From Caulobacter sp. FWC2 (GTDB lineage Bacteria > Pseudomonadota > Alphaproteobacteria > Caulobacterales > Caulobacteraceae): a DNA stretch of 64,000 nt. Positions 45,330 through 54,572 of this stretch are shown piece by piece. The stretch covers positions 4,650,001 through 4,714,000 of the forward strand of contig NZ_PEBF01000001.1 in NCBI RefSeq assembly GCF_002742625.1. Reading direction: 5' to 3'. Positions within the stretch are counted from its first letter, which is position 1. The number at the start of each line of letters is the position of its first letter. Under the pieces are notes generated by a model. The model had not been told where the DNA came from. It was given only the letters and a program-made list of their open reading frames with translations, and did not search any database. The position numbers and the translations under genes are program-made.

Positions 45330-47302
45330 CAGAATTCCTCCCAACCTTCGGTGGCGGGGGCCTGGGCCACGGCCGCCGAACCACTGCTCCGGCCCGGACG
45401 GGCGAAGGTGTTCAGGCGAGCCTGCTGCTCGGCCACCGGATTGCGCGCCGGAGCGTGCTGCGTCGCGTCGGCCATGGCCGGTCGGGCGTAGGTCGAAGAC
45501 CCATTGCCCACCTGGAAGCGGGCCATCAGGCGGACCAGTTCGCCGGTCTCACCCTTCAGCGAGTGCGTCGCGGCGGTCGATTGCTCGACCATGGCGGCGT
45601 TCTGCTGCGTGACCTGATCCATCTGGTTCACGGCCGTGTTGACTTCGTTCAGACCCGTCGCCTGCTCCGCGGCCGAAGCCGCGATCTCGGTGACCAGGGC
45701 GTCGATCTCGCCGACCTTCGTCACGATCCGCTGCAGCGCCTCGCCCGTCTGGCCGACAAGGCTGACGCCCTGGCTGACCTGCTGGGTCGAGCTGGAGATC
45801 AGGGCCTTGATCTCCTTGGCCGCTTCAGCCGAGCGCTGGGCCAGGGCCCGGACTTCCTGGGCGACGACCGCGAAGCCGCGGCCGGCTTCGCCCGCCCGCG
45901 CGGCTTCGACGCCGGCGTTCAGGGCCAGGAGGTTGGTCTGGAAGGCGATTTCGTCGATGACGCCGATGATCTGACTGATCTGCTTCGACGAGTTTTCGAT
46001 CTCGCCCATGGCGGACACTGCCTGATGCACGACCTGGCCGCTATGCGTCGCTTCGCCACGTGTCGTGGAGACGACATCCGAGGCCTGGCGAGCGCCGGAG
46101 GCCGTGCGGCGCACGGTGGCGGTCAGTTCGTCGAGGGCGGCGGCGGTCTGTTCCAGGCTGGCGGCCTGTTGCTCGGTGCGGCGCGACAGGTCGTCCGAGG
46201 CGTGGGCGATCTCGTCGGCGCCGGTGCGCAGGCCGTCGGTCGAGGCGGCGATGACCTTCATCGTCTCCTGCAGCGAACCCATGGCGCCGTTGAAGTCGTC
46301 CTTCAGCTTGCGGTACTCGCCGGGGAATTCGGCGGTGACGCGGAAGGTCAGGTCCCCCGAGGCCAGCTTCTCCAGGCCCTGGGCCAGGTTGCTGACGACG
46401 GTGGAGGCCTCCTGGGCGGCGGCGGCGGCGGCGGCTTCCTTGGCGCGACGCTCGTCGGCCGTAAGGGCGGCCGACTTCTCCTGCTCGGCGCGCAGCGTGT
46501 CGAGGTGCAGCTGGTTGTCGCGGAAGACCTTCAGCGCCGAGACAATGGCGCCCAGCTCGTCGCCGCGCGTCATCTTCTCGAGGTCGATGGTGTTGTCGCC
46601 CTTCGACAGCTTGTCAGTGGCGCCGGCGATGTCGTTGATCGACTTGCGGGTCGTCATGACCGTGAACCAGGCCAGGCCAGCAACGGCGGCCAGGGTGATC
46701 AGCGACATCACGATCGTGACGCTCATGGCGGCGGTGGCTTCAGCCTGGCGCTTGGCGCTCTCGGCCTCGACCCGCTGGTTGGCGGCGGTGACGACCTGGT
46801 CGAGCGTACCGGTCATCTTGGCGTATTGTTCTTCGAACGGCGCGATGAAGCCCACGGCCATGTTGAAGTCGACGCCGATCATCCCGCTGACCGTGTCGAT
46901 GGCGCTGCGGCACTCGTCCAGCTGCTTGATCAGCTCGGCGATCTTCGGCTGTTCGGCGGCCGGAAGCTTGGCCTTCAGCGAGGCCAGTTCCTTCTTCACC
47001 GCGTCGGTCTCGGTCAGGATCGCCGCCATGCGGGCGTCGTTCTTGGCCAGATCGATGTTGCCGGCCTTGTGGGTCAGCACGGTGTAGAGTTCACCGTTGA
47101 TGTTCGAGATGCGCTTGGAGATCTTCTGGATCGCCATGTTTTCGCGCATGTCGCTTTCAACGACCTGCTTCAAAGCGGCCGACTGGCTTTTCTGAACGAC
47201 GATGGCGCCGCCGGCCATGAGAGCCAGCATCAGAAGCGCGAAAGCCGGCGCAAAGCCGATCTTGATGATCAACGGCAGATCGACAAGACGTATCCGTTTC
47301 AT
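45329..47302 (-). CDS. mcpA: Methyl-accepting chemotaxis protein McpA
   Basis: This 657-residue transmembrane chemoreceptor starts at ATG 47302, with GGAGGG before it; upstream in-frame starts would add 27 residues of promoter sequence. TM1 is about residues 12-35. A periplasmic four-helix-type sensor runs to about 190, and TM2 ([18 protein letters not shown]) follows. A HAMP domain and a second HAMP-like segment (about 320-370, [19 protein letters not shown]) lead to the signalling hairpin with the conserved tip [20 protein letters not shown]. The C-terminus is GWEEF. McpA in C. crescentus has its C-terminus involved in cell-cycle proteolysis. It heads the che operon. Confidence 0.95.
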   Translation of the reverse strand: MKRIRLVDLPLIIKIGFAPAFALLMLALMAGGAIVVQKSQSAALKQVVESDMRENMAIQKISKRISNINGELYTVLTHKAGNIDLAKNDARMAAILTETDAVKKELASLKAKLPAAEQPKIAELIKQLDECRSAIDTVSGMIGVDFNMAVGFIAPFEEQYAKMTGTLDQVVTAANQRVEAESAKRQAEATAAMSVTIVMSLITLAAVAGLAWFTVMTTRKSINDIAGATDKLSKGDNTIDLEKMTRGDELGAIVSALKVFRDNQLHLDTLRAEQEKSAALTADERRAKEAAAAAAAQEASTVVSNLAQGLEKLASGDLTFRVTAEFPGEYRKLKDDFNGAMGSLQETMKVIAASTDGLRTGADEIAHASDDLSRRTEQQAASLEQTAAALDELTATVRRTASGARQASDVVSTTRGEATHSGQVVHQAVSAMGEIENSSKQISQIIGVIDEIAFQTNLLALNAGVEAARAGEAGRGFAVVAQEVRALAQRSAEAAKEIKALISSSTQQVSQGVSLVGQTGEALQRIVTKVGEIDALVTEIAASAAEQATGLNEVNTAVNQMDQVTQQNAAMVEQSTAATHSLKGETGELVRLMARFQVGNGSSTYARPAMADATQHAPARNPVAEQQARLNTFARPGRSSGSAAVAQAPATEGWEEF

Positions 47303-47648
47303 CGCGAGGTACCCTCCAACCAGCGCTCCGTGCCCCCGGATCGCCAACATTGAACCCGGATAATCCCGATAGATTCCTAACAACCTCTGACTTGGTTAAA
47401 GGGAATTCGACATAACCTGCTCTGATAGGGCCCAGATGGTCATTTGGCCGCAGGTGCACGGGCGCTGAATCTATAAAGCGGGCCTCGCATAACAAGAGTC
47501 CCCGAAAGGCGAAGCGATGGTTACCCGGAAGTAAACTACAATATTATTCGGCGACTCAGATTCTCTTAACTCGCTTCTGCGAGAAAGCTCCTGCGTCCGG
47601 ATGGCGCGTCGTCCACAGGACGTGACACTTTTACTTGGGAGCAGCGGG
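47303..47648. promoter_or_regulatory. Divergent promoter region mcpA / TonB-C-like gene
   Basis: This 346-base gene-free stretch contains the promoters of the che operon (- strand) and the small secreted protein (+ strand). It is less GC-rich than its surroundings, notably 47370-47430 and 47520-47580. TTAA half-sites occur at several places, but no well-spaced TTAA-N7-TTAA CtrA box was found. No hairpin or RNA gene was recognised. Confidence 0.5.
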
Positions 47649-47960
47649 ATGAAATATCCGATCGCTATTGCCGCGGGAATCGCTGGCAGCTTTTTCGTCG
47701 CTCAGGCCGCTTCGGCCGCCGGCGGTTTTGAAGACCAAATGGGCCGTTGCCTGCAGCAGTTCGCGAACACCCGCGACGCCGCTCAGGTGATGCTGGAATG
47801 CACCGCCGACGCTGGCAAGCTGTCGGACTGCAAGGTCGTCGACAACAGCGCGGCCGGCAAGGGCTTCGACAAGGCCGCCATGTGCATCGCCGAGAAGCTC
47901 CCGATGGGCGCCAAGACCGGCACCGTGAAGGTCCCGTTCCGCTTCCCGGGCGGCGCGTAA
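47649..47960 (+). CDS. Small secreted protein resembling a stand-alone TonB C-terminal domain
   Basis: This 103-residue protein starts at ATG 47649 with a Sec signal peptide (cleavage near ASAAG), leaving about 80 residues. The mature part follows the TonB C-terminal pattern of Caulobacter proteins: a beta strand with VMLECTADAGKLSDCKVVDNSA, helix GFDKAAMCIAEKLPM, and a final strand TVKVPFRFPGG. Cysteines at 34, 51, 61 and 79 could form two disulfides. There is no membrane anchor or Pro-rich span, so it cannot transduce energy as TonB does. It is divergent from mcpA and ends at a strong terminator. The function is unknown; binding of periplasmic or receptor peptides is possible. Confidence 0.72.
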   Translation: MKYPIAIAAGIAGSFFVAQAASAAGGFEDQMGRCLQQFANTRDAAQVMLECTADAGKLSDCKVVDNSAAGKGFDKAAMCIAEKLPMGAKTGTVKVPFRFPGGA

Positions 47961-47986
47961 GCGTCAATCCCTTCCGGGGAACACAA

Positions 47987-48019
47987 AACGCCCTCGCCGA
48001 CACCGTCGGCGGGGGCGTT
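47987..48019. terminator. 15-bp terminator between convergent genes
   Basis: The arms (47987-48001 and 48005-48019) pair over 15 bases with one G-U and an ACC loop. On the - strand it runs into TTTTGTG, so it mainly terminates the HemAT-like gene, and it also follows the small secreted-protein gene. Confidence 0.85.
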
Positions 48020-48062
48020 CTGCTGTCGGCAGGTCAAGATTCGTAGCCGACCGCCGCGTTAC

Positions 48063-49673
48063 TCAGAATTCTTCCCACTCTTCTTTGAGCGCCACGGCCG
48101 TATTGCCGCGCGCCACCGGAACCTGGGCGCTCGGGTTGCCGCCCGGCCGGCTTGTCGGACGAGCGACAGGCGGCGCGCGGGTCGGCGCCACGGGTGCGAC
48201 CGGCGCGGCGGCCTTCTGACGCGCCGAGATCGAGAACGCCGACACCTGTTTGACCAACTCCGCCGTCTGCCCCTTTAGGGAATGGGTCGCGGCGGTCGTC
48301 TGCTCCACCATCGCGGCGTTCTGCTGAGTGACCTGGTCCATCTGGTTGACGGCCGTGTTCACCTCGTTGAGCCCCTGAGCCTGCTCCTGGGCCGAGCAAG
48401 CGATCTCCACGATCAGGGCGTCGATTTCGGCCACCTTGCCGACGATGCCGCGCAGGGTCTCGCCGGTCTGGCCGACCAACCCGACACCGGCCTCGACCTG
48501 CTTGGTCGAAGCGCTGATCAGGGTCTTGATCTCCTTGGCCGCGTCCGCCGAGCGTTGGGCCAGCGCGCGGACTTCCTGGGCCACGACCGCGAAGCCGCGA
48601 CCCGCCTCCCCGGCCCGCGCCGCCTCGACGCCTGCGTTGAGCGCCAGCAGGTTGGTCTGGAAGGCGATCTCGTCGATCACCCCGATGATGTTGCCGATCG
48701 AACGCGAGCTGGTCTCGATCTCGCCCATGGCCGCCACGGCCTGGTCGACGACGATCCCAGACTTCTCGGCCTCGGCCTTGGCGCCGGCCACGACGTCCTG
48801 GGCCTGCTTGGCGCCGGACGCCGAACGGCGGACGGTCGAGGTGATCTCGTCCAGGGCCGCGGCCGTCTCTTCGAGGCTGGCGGCCTGTTGCTCGGTGCGG
48901 CGCGACAGGTCGTCCGCCGCGGCGCCGATCTCGTCGGCGCCCGAGCGGATCCCGTCGGTGGCTTCGGCCACCCGGCTCATCGCCTGCTCCAGGATGCCGA
49001 CGGCGTTGTTGAAGTCGTCCTTCAGCTTCTGGAACTCGGACTTCACGTCGGTGTCGAGCCGCCCCACCAGATCCCCGCGGGCCAGCCTATCCAGGGCCTC
49101 GCCGAGCGCGGCGACCATATGGGCCTGGCAGGCCTCATTCTCACGTCGTTCCGCTTCCAGTCGCTGACGTTCGAGCTCAATGGTCTCCAAGTAGATCGAG
49201 ATGGCGAAGTCCATGTCCAGCATGACCGCCTTCATCAGCGCGCTGACCGCGTCGCCGGCCTTGCTCGGGTCGCCCTTGGCCATGAAGCCCTTGGGCCACT
49301 GGTCGTTGATCACCGCGCGGATCAGGTGCTCGCTGACCACCGCATAGCCGCCGATGTACCAGCGCGGCTCCAGGCCGATCCGGGCATGGGTCTGGCCGAT
49401 GGTGCGCACGGCCTTGACGTAGGTCTCGTCAAAGTCGCCGTGCGAGATCACGTCCCAGTGGCTCTGCTGGCGGCTCGAGGCGGCCTGCATGTGCTTTTCG
49501 TCGCTGAAGAAATTGCGGGTCTCGGGCGTGGCCCGGACCTTGGCGTAGAACGCCTCGAGGGCAGGCCCGATGTTTTTTCGGATGACAGGCTGGAGCTCGC
49601 GCAGGGCGGCCCGCGCCTTGTCGTCCAAACCCATAAACGCCACGCGTTCGTTGATAGCGTGATCCTGGCTCAT
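48063..49673 (-). CDS. Globin-coupled (HemAT-like) aerotaxis receptor
   Basis: This 536-residue soluble receptor has a protoglobin sensor (residues about 15-165) in which His96 in TIGQTHARIGLEPRWYIGGY (the conserved H-x-R-I-G-L) is the proximal heme ligand. A coiled linker (about 170-200, LETIELERQRLEAERRENE) and a HAMP-like stretch (LDRLARGDLVGRLD) lead to the signalling hairpin (tip [20 protein letters not shown]) and the tail EEWEEF. Heme-bound O2 would alter CheA activity, giving aerotaxis. It is separated from the che operon only by the small secreted-protein gene. It shares layout and tail with the receptor at 8972-10525, whose globin has lost the heme histidine. Confidence 0.93.
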   Translation of the reverse strand: MSQDHAINERVAFMGLDDKARAALRELQPVIRKNIGPALEAFYAKVRATPETRNFFSDEKHMQAASSRQQSHWDVISHGDFDETYVKAVRTIGQTHARIGLEPRWYIGGYAVVSEHLIRAVINDQWPKGFMAKGDPSKAGDAVSALMKAVMLDMDFAISIYLETIELERQRLEAERRENEACQAHMVAALGEALDRLARGDLVGRLDTDVKSEFQKLKDDFNNAVGILEQAMSRVAEATDGIRSGADEIGAAADDLSRRTEQQAASLEETAAALDEITSTVRRSASGAKQAQDVVAGAKAEAEKSGIVVDQAVAAMGEIETSSRSIGNIIGVIDEIAFQTNLLALNAGVEAARAGEAGRGFAVVAQEVRALAQRSADAAKEIKTLISASTKQVEAGVGLVGQTGETLRGIVGKVAEIDALIVEIACSAQEQAQGLNEVNTAVNQMDQVTQQNAAMVEQTTAATHSLKGQTAELVKQVSAFSISARQKAAAPVAPVAPTRAPPVARPTSRPGGNPSAQVPVARGNTAVALKEEWEEF

Positions 49674-49901
49674 GGCCGCCCCCGTTCCAAATCAGGAACC
49701 AGCCTCGCCGCGCATACTTAATGCCGGCTTAAATATTCGCGGGGTGCGAGCGACAGGATGACGCACTCCCTTGAAGGTCGTGCACACGCCCTTGAGTAGC
49801 GGTGTCCTGGAAAATATTGGCGCGCACTGAATAGATCCGCCGCCCATGCGGCGTGACGCCACGGCTCTACGGAAAGACCGGGCGCGACATCCCGCCGCAG
49901 C

Positions 49902-51050
49902 CTAGCCGCCGCGCTTCAAGGTCTCGCGGGCGATGACCAACTGCTGGATCTGGCTGGTGCCCTCATAGATCCGGAAGATCCGCACGTCGCGATAGAGACG
50001 CTCGATCCCATAGTCGGCGACATAGCCCGCCCCGCCGAAGATCTGCACCGCCCGGTCGGCGACCCGCCCGACCATTTCCGAGGCGAACAGCTTGGACGCC
50101 GCCGCTTCCAGCACGATGCCGGCCCCGCCGTCGCGCTTGCGAGCGGTTTCTAGAACCAGCGCCCTGGCCGCCAGAGCCTCGGTCTTGCTGTCGGCGATCA
50201 TGGCCTGGATCAGCTGGAAGCTGGCGATCGGCTGGCCAAACTGCTTGCGCTCGCTGGCATAGGCCACGCAGTCGGCGATCAGCCGCTCGGCCACGCCCAC
50301 GCAGACGGCGGCGATGTGCAGGCGACCGCGGTCCAGCACCTGCATGGCGACCTTGAAACCCTCGCCTTCCTCGCCCAGCCGGTTCCAGGCCGGGACGCGG
50401 ACATTGTCGAAGGTGACGTCGTGGATATGGGCGCCCTGCTGGCCCATCTTCTTCTCGGGCTTGCTCACCGAAAGACCTGGCAGGTCGCGCGGGACCAGGA
50501 AGGCCGACACGCCGCCCCCGCCCTTCACGTCGGGGTTGCTGCGGGCCATCACCGTGAACAGCGAGGCCTTGCCGGCATTGGTGATGTAGCGCTTGGCGCC
50601 GTTCAGGACGTAGTGATCGCCGTCCAGCGTGGCGCGGGTCTGCACCGCGGCGCTATCAGAGCCGGCTTCCGGCTCGGTCAGGGCGAACGAGGTGATGATC
50701 TCGCCGGACGCGATGCCCGGCAGCCACTTGGCCTTCTGCGCGTCGTTGCCGAACATCACCAGGCCCTGGCTGCCGATGCCGACATTGGTGCCGAACACCG
50801 AGCGGAAGGCTGGCGAGGCGCGGCCCAGCTCGATGGCCACCAGCGCCTCTTCCTCCATGTTGAGGCCGAGGCCGCCGAACTCCTCGGGGATCGACAGGCC
50901 GAACAGGCCCAGGCCCTTCATGTCCTCGATGACGTCGGCGGGCACCGCGTCGTCCTCGGCGACCTTGGCCTCGATCGGGCGCAGGCGCTCGGAGACGAAG
51001 CGGGCCACCGTCTCGATCAGCTGTTCACGGGTTTCCAGATCGAGGGCCAT
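49902..51050 (-). CDS. Acyl-CoA dehydrogenase
   Basis: This 382-residue FAD-dependent enzyme introduces a trans-2 double bond into acyl-CoA. Signatures are FALTEPEAGSD (FAD/substrate contact), YITNAG, RxQFGQPIASFQLIQ, and QIFGGAGYVADYGIERLYRDVRIFRIYEGTSQIQ in pieces, where the glutamate of YEGTS is the catalytic base. The short/medium- or branched-chain type is likely from length and sequence. It stands alone, 71 bases before the permease gene on the same strand, with no other beta-oxidation gene nearby. The 228-base gap behind it toward the receptor has no recognisable feature. Confidence 0.95.
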   Translation of the reverse strand: MALDLETREQLIETVARFVSERLRPIEAKVAEDDAVPADVIEDMKGLGLFGLSIPEEFGGLGLNMEEEALVAIELGRASPAFRSVFGTNVGIGSQGLVMFGNDAQKAKWLPGIASGEIITSFALTEPEAGSDSAAVQTRATLDGDHYVLNGAKRYITNAGKASLFTVMARSNPDVKGGGGVSAFLVPRDLPGLSVSKPEKKMGQQGAHIHDVTFDNVRVPAWNRLGEEGEGFKVAMQVLDRGRLHIAAVCVGVAERLIADCVAYASERKQFGQPIASFQLIQAMIADSKTEALAARALVLETARKRDGGAGIVLEAAASKLFASEMVGRVADRAVQIFGGAGYVADYGIERLYRDVRIFRIYEGTSQIQQLVIARETLKRGG

Positions 51051-51121
51051 GCGCTTCTTCTCCCGACATCAAACGCTTGTTTTGACGCCGACTGTAGCGA
51101 TGGCTCTCGGGAATGGAAGCC

Positions 51122-52564
51122 TTACCCTGCGGCCCTCTCTGCCTGGGCCAGCACGCTCTTGCGGATGCCGTAGGCGAAATAGACGACCGCCCCGATGATG
51201 TGGGCGAACAGGAAGTAGAGCTGGGTCTTGGCCGGCAGGCTGTAGAACAGATAGAGGCACCCCAGGATGCCGGCCGGGGCCACGATCTGCCAGAGCGGGG
51301 TCGAGAAGACGCGCGGGCGGTTGGGCTCGCGGCGGCGCAGCACGATCACCGACAGGCCCACGGCGATGAAGGCCGCCAGGGTGCCGGCATTGGCCAGCTC
51401 GGCGATGTCCTTCAGCGACAGGAAGCCCGACAGCACCGCCGACAGGGCGCCGGTCAGCAGGGTCATGACCACCGGCGTGCCGGTCTTGGCGTTGACCTTC
51501 GACAGGGCGCGCGGCAGCAGGCCGTCGCGGGCCATGACGAAGAAGATCCGGCTCTGGCCGTACATGAACGCCAGGATCACGGTCGGCAGGGCGACGACGG
51601 CGGCCAGGGCCACCAGCTGGGCCATCTTGCCGTGTTGCAGGCTCTCCAGGATGAAGACCAGCGGGGCCTCGCTCTTGGAGAAGATCTCGGTGCGCGAGGC
51701 GCCGATAGAGGCGGCGGCGACGATCATGTAGATGGCCGTGCAGGCGGCCATCGAGCCGACGATGCCGATGGTCAGGTCGCGCTTGGGGTTTTTGGTCTCC
51801 TCGGCGGCGGTCGAGACCGCGTCGAAGCCGTAGAAGGCGAAGAAGATCAAGCTGGCGGCGGCCATGACGCCAATCTTGGCGCCATCCGGACCGGCGCCGG
51901 CGGGCACATGGGCCGAGAAGCCGTTGGGCATGAACGGGGTGAAGTGGCTGGCGTCGAAGGCCGGCAGGCACAGCACCACGAAGACGATCAGGGCGATGAT
52001 CTTCACGAAAACGAGGACCATGTTGACGGTGGCGCTCTCGCGGGTGCCGAGGGCCAGCAGGCCGGCCACCGCCATCGAGATGATCACGGCCGGCAGGTTG
52101 ACCACGCCGCCGGCGTGCGGTCCGGCCAGCAGGTAGTCGGGGAAGCCCGCCATCTTGAACAGGCCGTGGGCGTGGGCCGACCAGCCGACGGCGACCGCCG
52201 CGCAGACCAGGGTGTATTCGAGGATCAGGCTCCAGCCGACGAACCAGGCGACCGGCTCGCCCATCGCCGCGTAGCTGTAGGTGTAGGCGCTGCCCGCTGC
52301 CGGCATCAGGGTCGACAGCTCGGCGTAGCACAGGGCGGCGCAGGCGCAGACCGCCCCGGCGATCAGGAACGACAGGATCACGCCCGGCCCGGCCAGGCCC
52401 GCGCCGACGCCGGTCAGGGTGTAGATCCCCGTGCCGACGATGGCCCCGACGCCCAGGGCGACCAGGTGATACCAGCTGAGGGTCTTCTTCAGCTGATGGC
52501 TGTCCGCGTGGCCCGCGGTGATGGTGTCGATCGACTTGCGTCGCGTCCAGAAGCTCAAAACCAC
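51122..52564 (-). CDS. APC-family amino-acid permease (cationic amino-acid transporter type)
   Basis: This 480-residue integral membrane protein has about 12 helices. The start is GTG 52564; TTG two codons later is an alternative with better spacing to GGAGGG. The N-terminal VALGVGAIVGTGIYTLTG is the APC substrate-site motif. GSAYTYSYAAMGEPVAWFVGWSLILEY (in pieces) and YGFDAVSTAAEETKNPKRD are typical of the YfnA/CAT branch. It imports amino acids with protons or sodium. Two hairpins lie between it and the upstream YeiH-type gene. Confidence 0.92.
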   Translation of the reverse strand: MVLSFWTRRKSIDTITAGHADSHQLKKTLSWYHLVALGVGAIVGTGIYTLTGVGAGLAGPGVILSFLIAGAVCACAALCYAELSTLMPAAGSAYTYSYAAMGEPVAWFVGWSLILEYTLVCAAVAVGWSAHAHGLFKMAGFPDYLLAGPHAGGVVNLPAVIISMAVAGLLALGTRESATVNMVLVFVKIIALIVFVVLCLPAFDASHFTPFMPNGFSAHVPAGAGPDGAKIGVMAAASLIFFAFYGFDAVSTAAEETKNPKRDLTIGIVGSMAACTAIYMIVAAASIGASRTEIFSKSEAPLVFILESLQHGKMAQLVALAAVVALPTVILAFMYGQSRIFFVMARDGLLPRALSKVNAKTGTPVVMTLLTGALSAVLSGFLSLKDIAELANAGTLAAFIAVGLSVIVLRRREPNRPRVFSTPLWQIVAPAGILGCLYLFYSLPAKTQLYFLFAHIIGAVVYFAYGIRKSVLAQAERAAG

Positions 52565-52575
52565 GTCCCTCCGAC

Positions 52576-52653
52576 CAGAGCATGGCTCGCGCCATGCTCT
52601 GCACTTTCTTGGCGAGCTTGTTTATCCGTCTCGACTGATTCCAGTCGAGACGG
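52576..52653. repeat. Two adjacent perfect hairpins in the YeiH-permease gap
   Basis: Hairpin one: CAGAGCATGGC, TCGC loop, GCCATGCTCTG (52576-52601). Hairpin two: CCGTCTCGACTG, ATTC loop, CAGTCGAGACGG (52626-52653), flanked by GAGCTTG and CAAGCTC that extend it. There are no long T-runs. They may be terminators, RNA-stability elements or intergenic palindromic repeats. Confidence 0.65.
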
Positions 52654-52709
52654 ACAAGCTCTTGAACGGGACCATGAAGCGGGTTTCGTTCCCCGCCAAG
52701 AGCTTCTGG

Positions 52710-53726
52710 TTAGAAGAATATTCTCGTCAGGGCGTAGGCCAGGACCGCGACGGCCAGTGTGACCGTTCCCAGCATGATGGCCAGCTTCGGCTTGACCTCG
52801 AGCAGGGCCTTGGGACCCAGCTTGGCCGAAATGGCCCCAACGCCGGCCAGCAGCAGGAAGCTGGAGCAGGTCGCCATGGTTGCGACCAGGGCCGGCGGGA
52901 TCAGGCCCAAGCCCCGGCAGGCGGCGAGCGCCGCGAAGCCTAGAACAAAGAGCGGCGGGGCCTTGAGCCCGCCGACCACGCCGCCCTCCTTGGAGCGGCT
53001 CAGCATCAGGCCGATCAGGATGACCGCCGGGCCCAGCCAGACGATGCGGGCCAGCTTGGCCAGGGCCGCCGTGCTGGCCGTCTCGGGCGAGACCGAGGCC
53101 CCGGCCCCGGCGACCTGGGCAACGTCGTGGATCGAGAGGCCGAAAAACACGCCGGCCTGGTGAGCGGTCAGGCCCAGGGCGTGGGCGATCGGCGGATAGG
53201 CCAGCATGGCCACGGTCGACAGCAGGTTGACCCCGACGATGACCAGCGCCGTCGTGCGCTGGTTGGCCGGGCTGGCCGGCGCGGCCTGTGACGCCGCGAG
53301 CGCGGCCGACGCCCCGCAGATCGAGCAGGCGGCGGCGGCGATCAGGGACTCGGCGAACGGCAGGCCCAGCGCGGTCCCGGCCAGCGCCCCGATCCCTAAG
53401 CCGCCCAGCACCACGGCGCCGCTGGCGACGATGGCCGGACCGCCCAGGGCGGCGAACTCGCTCCAGCTGATCTGGGCGCCCATCATGGCCACGCCCAGCC
53501 GCAGGCCGGGCTTGGCGAAGACGTCCAGACCCGCGCCCAGCTGGGCCTGCAGGCCCAGCGCCCCGAGCATCATGCCCAGGATCACCGCGACCAGCGGGGC
53601 CGGGGCGTGCAGGGTCGAGGCCAGCAGCTTGGCCAGGATGGCCAGCAGCAGGCCAGCGACCAGGCCCGGCGCCAGCTTGCCGGCCCCGTTGCGCAGCGCG
53701 TCCAGCCGGATCGCGGCGGTCGTCAT
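52710..53726 (-). CDS. YeiH/UPF0324-family membrane protein
   Basis: This 338-residue integral membrane protein has about ten helices and starts at ATG 53726, overlapping the DUF6356 stop (ATGA). Family-type segments include GMMLGALGLQAQLGAGLDVFAKPGLRLGVAMMGAQIS (in pieces), CSICGASAA and FFGLSIHDVAQVAGAG. YeiH proteins are putative anion exporters or transporters (sulfonate/sulfate-linked in some species) with no established substrate. The divergent Lrp-type regulator probably controls it. Confidence 0.9.
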   Translation of the reverse strand: MTTAAIRLDALRNGAGKLAPGLVAGLLLAILAKLLASTLHAPAPLVAVILGMMLGALGLQAQLGAGLDVFAKPGLRLGVAMMGAQISWSEFAALGGPAIVASGAVVLGGLGIGALAGTALGLPFAESLIAAAACSICGASAALAASQAAPASPANQRTTALVIVGVNLLSTVAMLAYPPIAHALGLTAHQAGVFFGLSIHDVAQVAGAGASVSPETASTAALAKLARIVWLGPAVILIGLMLSRSKEGGVVGGLKAPPLFVLGFAALAACRGLGLIPPALVATMATCSSFLLLAGVGAISAKLGPKALLEVKPKLAIMLGTVTLAVAVLAYALTRIFF

Positions 53727-53983
53727 CCGCGAACGGTCTCGCCCGAGATCTGCGTGGAACCGGCGAAATGCGCGTCGGCCTTGGCGCAGCGGTTCGACAG
53801 CCGCTCGTTCAGGCGGCGCACCGTCTGGCTGCCGGTGCGCTCGAAGGCGAACGGCAGGATGCCGTGGACGATGCAGGCCAGGCCCGCGCCCAGCAGGGTG
53901 AAGCCGAAGCTCCAGGCCACGCCCATGTGCTGACCATAGCTCTCGCCGACCGACTTGGGATGACGCGTGAAGGACAGGTCCAT
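53723..53983 (-). CDS. DUF6356 family protein
   Basis: This 86-residue protein has a hydrophobic central helix (about 25-45, WSFGFTLLGAGLACIVHGILPF), the opening HPKSVGESYGQHMGVAWSFG typical of the family, and TGSQTVRRLNER behind the helix. It is likely a small single-span inner-membrane protein of unknown function. The stop overlaps the YeiH-type start, so the two are translated together. Confidence 0.85.
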   Translation of the reverse strand: MDLSFTRHPKSVGESYGQHMGVAWSFGFTLLGAGLACIVHGILPFAFERTGSQTVRRLNERLSNRCAKADAHFAGSTQISGETVRG

Positions 53984-54069
53984 CGGAGCCTCGCTGAATT
54001 TCCGAGCTTCCTAGGATGACGCGGATTCGAAGAAAGACATGGTTTGAAAGGTTACCATTCGCGGGATAA

Positions 54070-54086
54070 GGAGAATTCCATTCTCC
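54070..54086. promoter_or_regulatory. Palindrome GGAGAAT-TCC-ATTCTCC before the Lrp gene
   Basis: A perfect 7-base inverted repeat with a 3-base spacer ends 18 bases before the Lrp ATG, inside the divergent promoter region. Lrp/AsnC regulators commonly autoregulate through such sites, so it is a likely operator for both the regulator and the DUF6356-YeiH pair. Confidence 0.6.
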
Positions 54087-54104
54087 AAACGACGGGGTAG
54101 CGAG

Positions 54105-54572
54105 ATGATTGATCTCGATCAAATCGACCGCCGCCTGCTGGCCATCCTGCAGGAGGACGCCACCGTCGCCATCGCCGAGCTGGCCGAGCGGGTCGGCCTC
54201 AGCCAGACCCCGTGCTGGAAGCGGGTCAAGCGCCTGCAGGACGCCGGCGTCATCACCGCCCGCGTCGCCCTGCTGGACCGCGCGGCCCTGGACCTGAACC
54301 TGACCGTCTTCGTGGCCGTGAAGACCGGCCGCCACGACGAGGACTGGCTGACCCAGTTCGCGGCCGGGGCCAGTTCCCTGCCCGAGGTCGTCGAGTTCTA
54401 CCGGATGAGCGGCGACGTCGACTATCTGCTCAAGGTCGTGGTCAAGGACATCGCCGCCTATGACCGCTTCTACAAGCGCCTGATCGCCACCGCCCCGCTG
54501 ACCGACGTCTCGTCCAGCTTCGCCATGGAGCAGATCAAGTTCACGACCGCCCTGCCGATCTGCCCGAGCTGA
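54105..54572 (+). CDS. Lrp/AsnC-family transcriptional regulator
   Basis: This 155-residue regulator has an N-terminal HTH (about 3-50: LDQIDRRLLAILQEDATVAIAELAERVGLSQTPCWKRVKRLQ in pieces) and a C-terminal RAM ligand-binding domain (about 65-150; SGDVDYLLKVVVKDIAAYDRF). Members form octamers and sense amino acids. It is divergent from the DUF6356-YeiH pair, suggesting it controls export or import of a small amino-acid-like compound or anion. A palindrome lies just upstream. Confidence 0.94.
   Translation: MIDLDQIDRRLLAILQEDATVAIAELAERVGLSQTPCWKRVKRLQDAGVITARVALLDRAALDLNLTVFVAVKTGRHDEDWLTQFAAGASSLPEVVEFYRMSGDVDYLLKVVVKDIAAYDRFYKRLIATAPLTDVSSSFAMEQIKFTTALPICPS

Noticed and set aside
47303..47648. 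Possible CtrA boxes upstream of mcpA
   Set aside because: TTAA half-sites occur, but none shows the TTAA-N7-TTAA arrangement with acceptable match.
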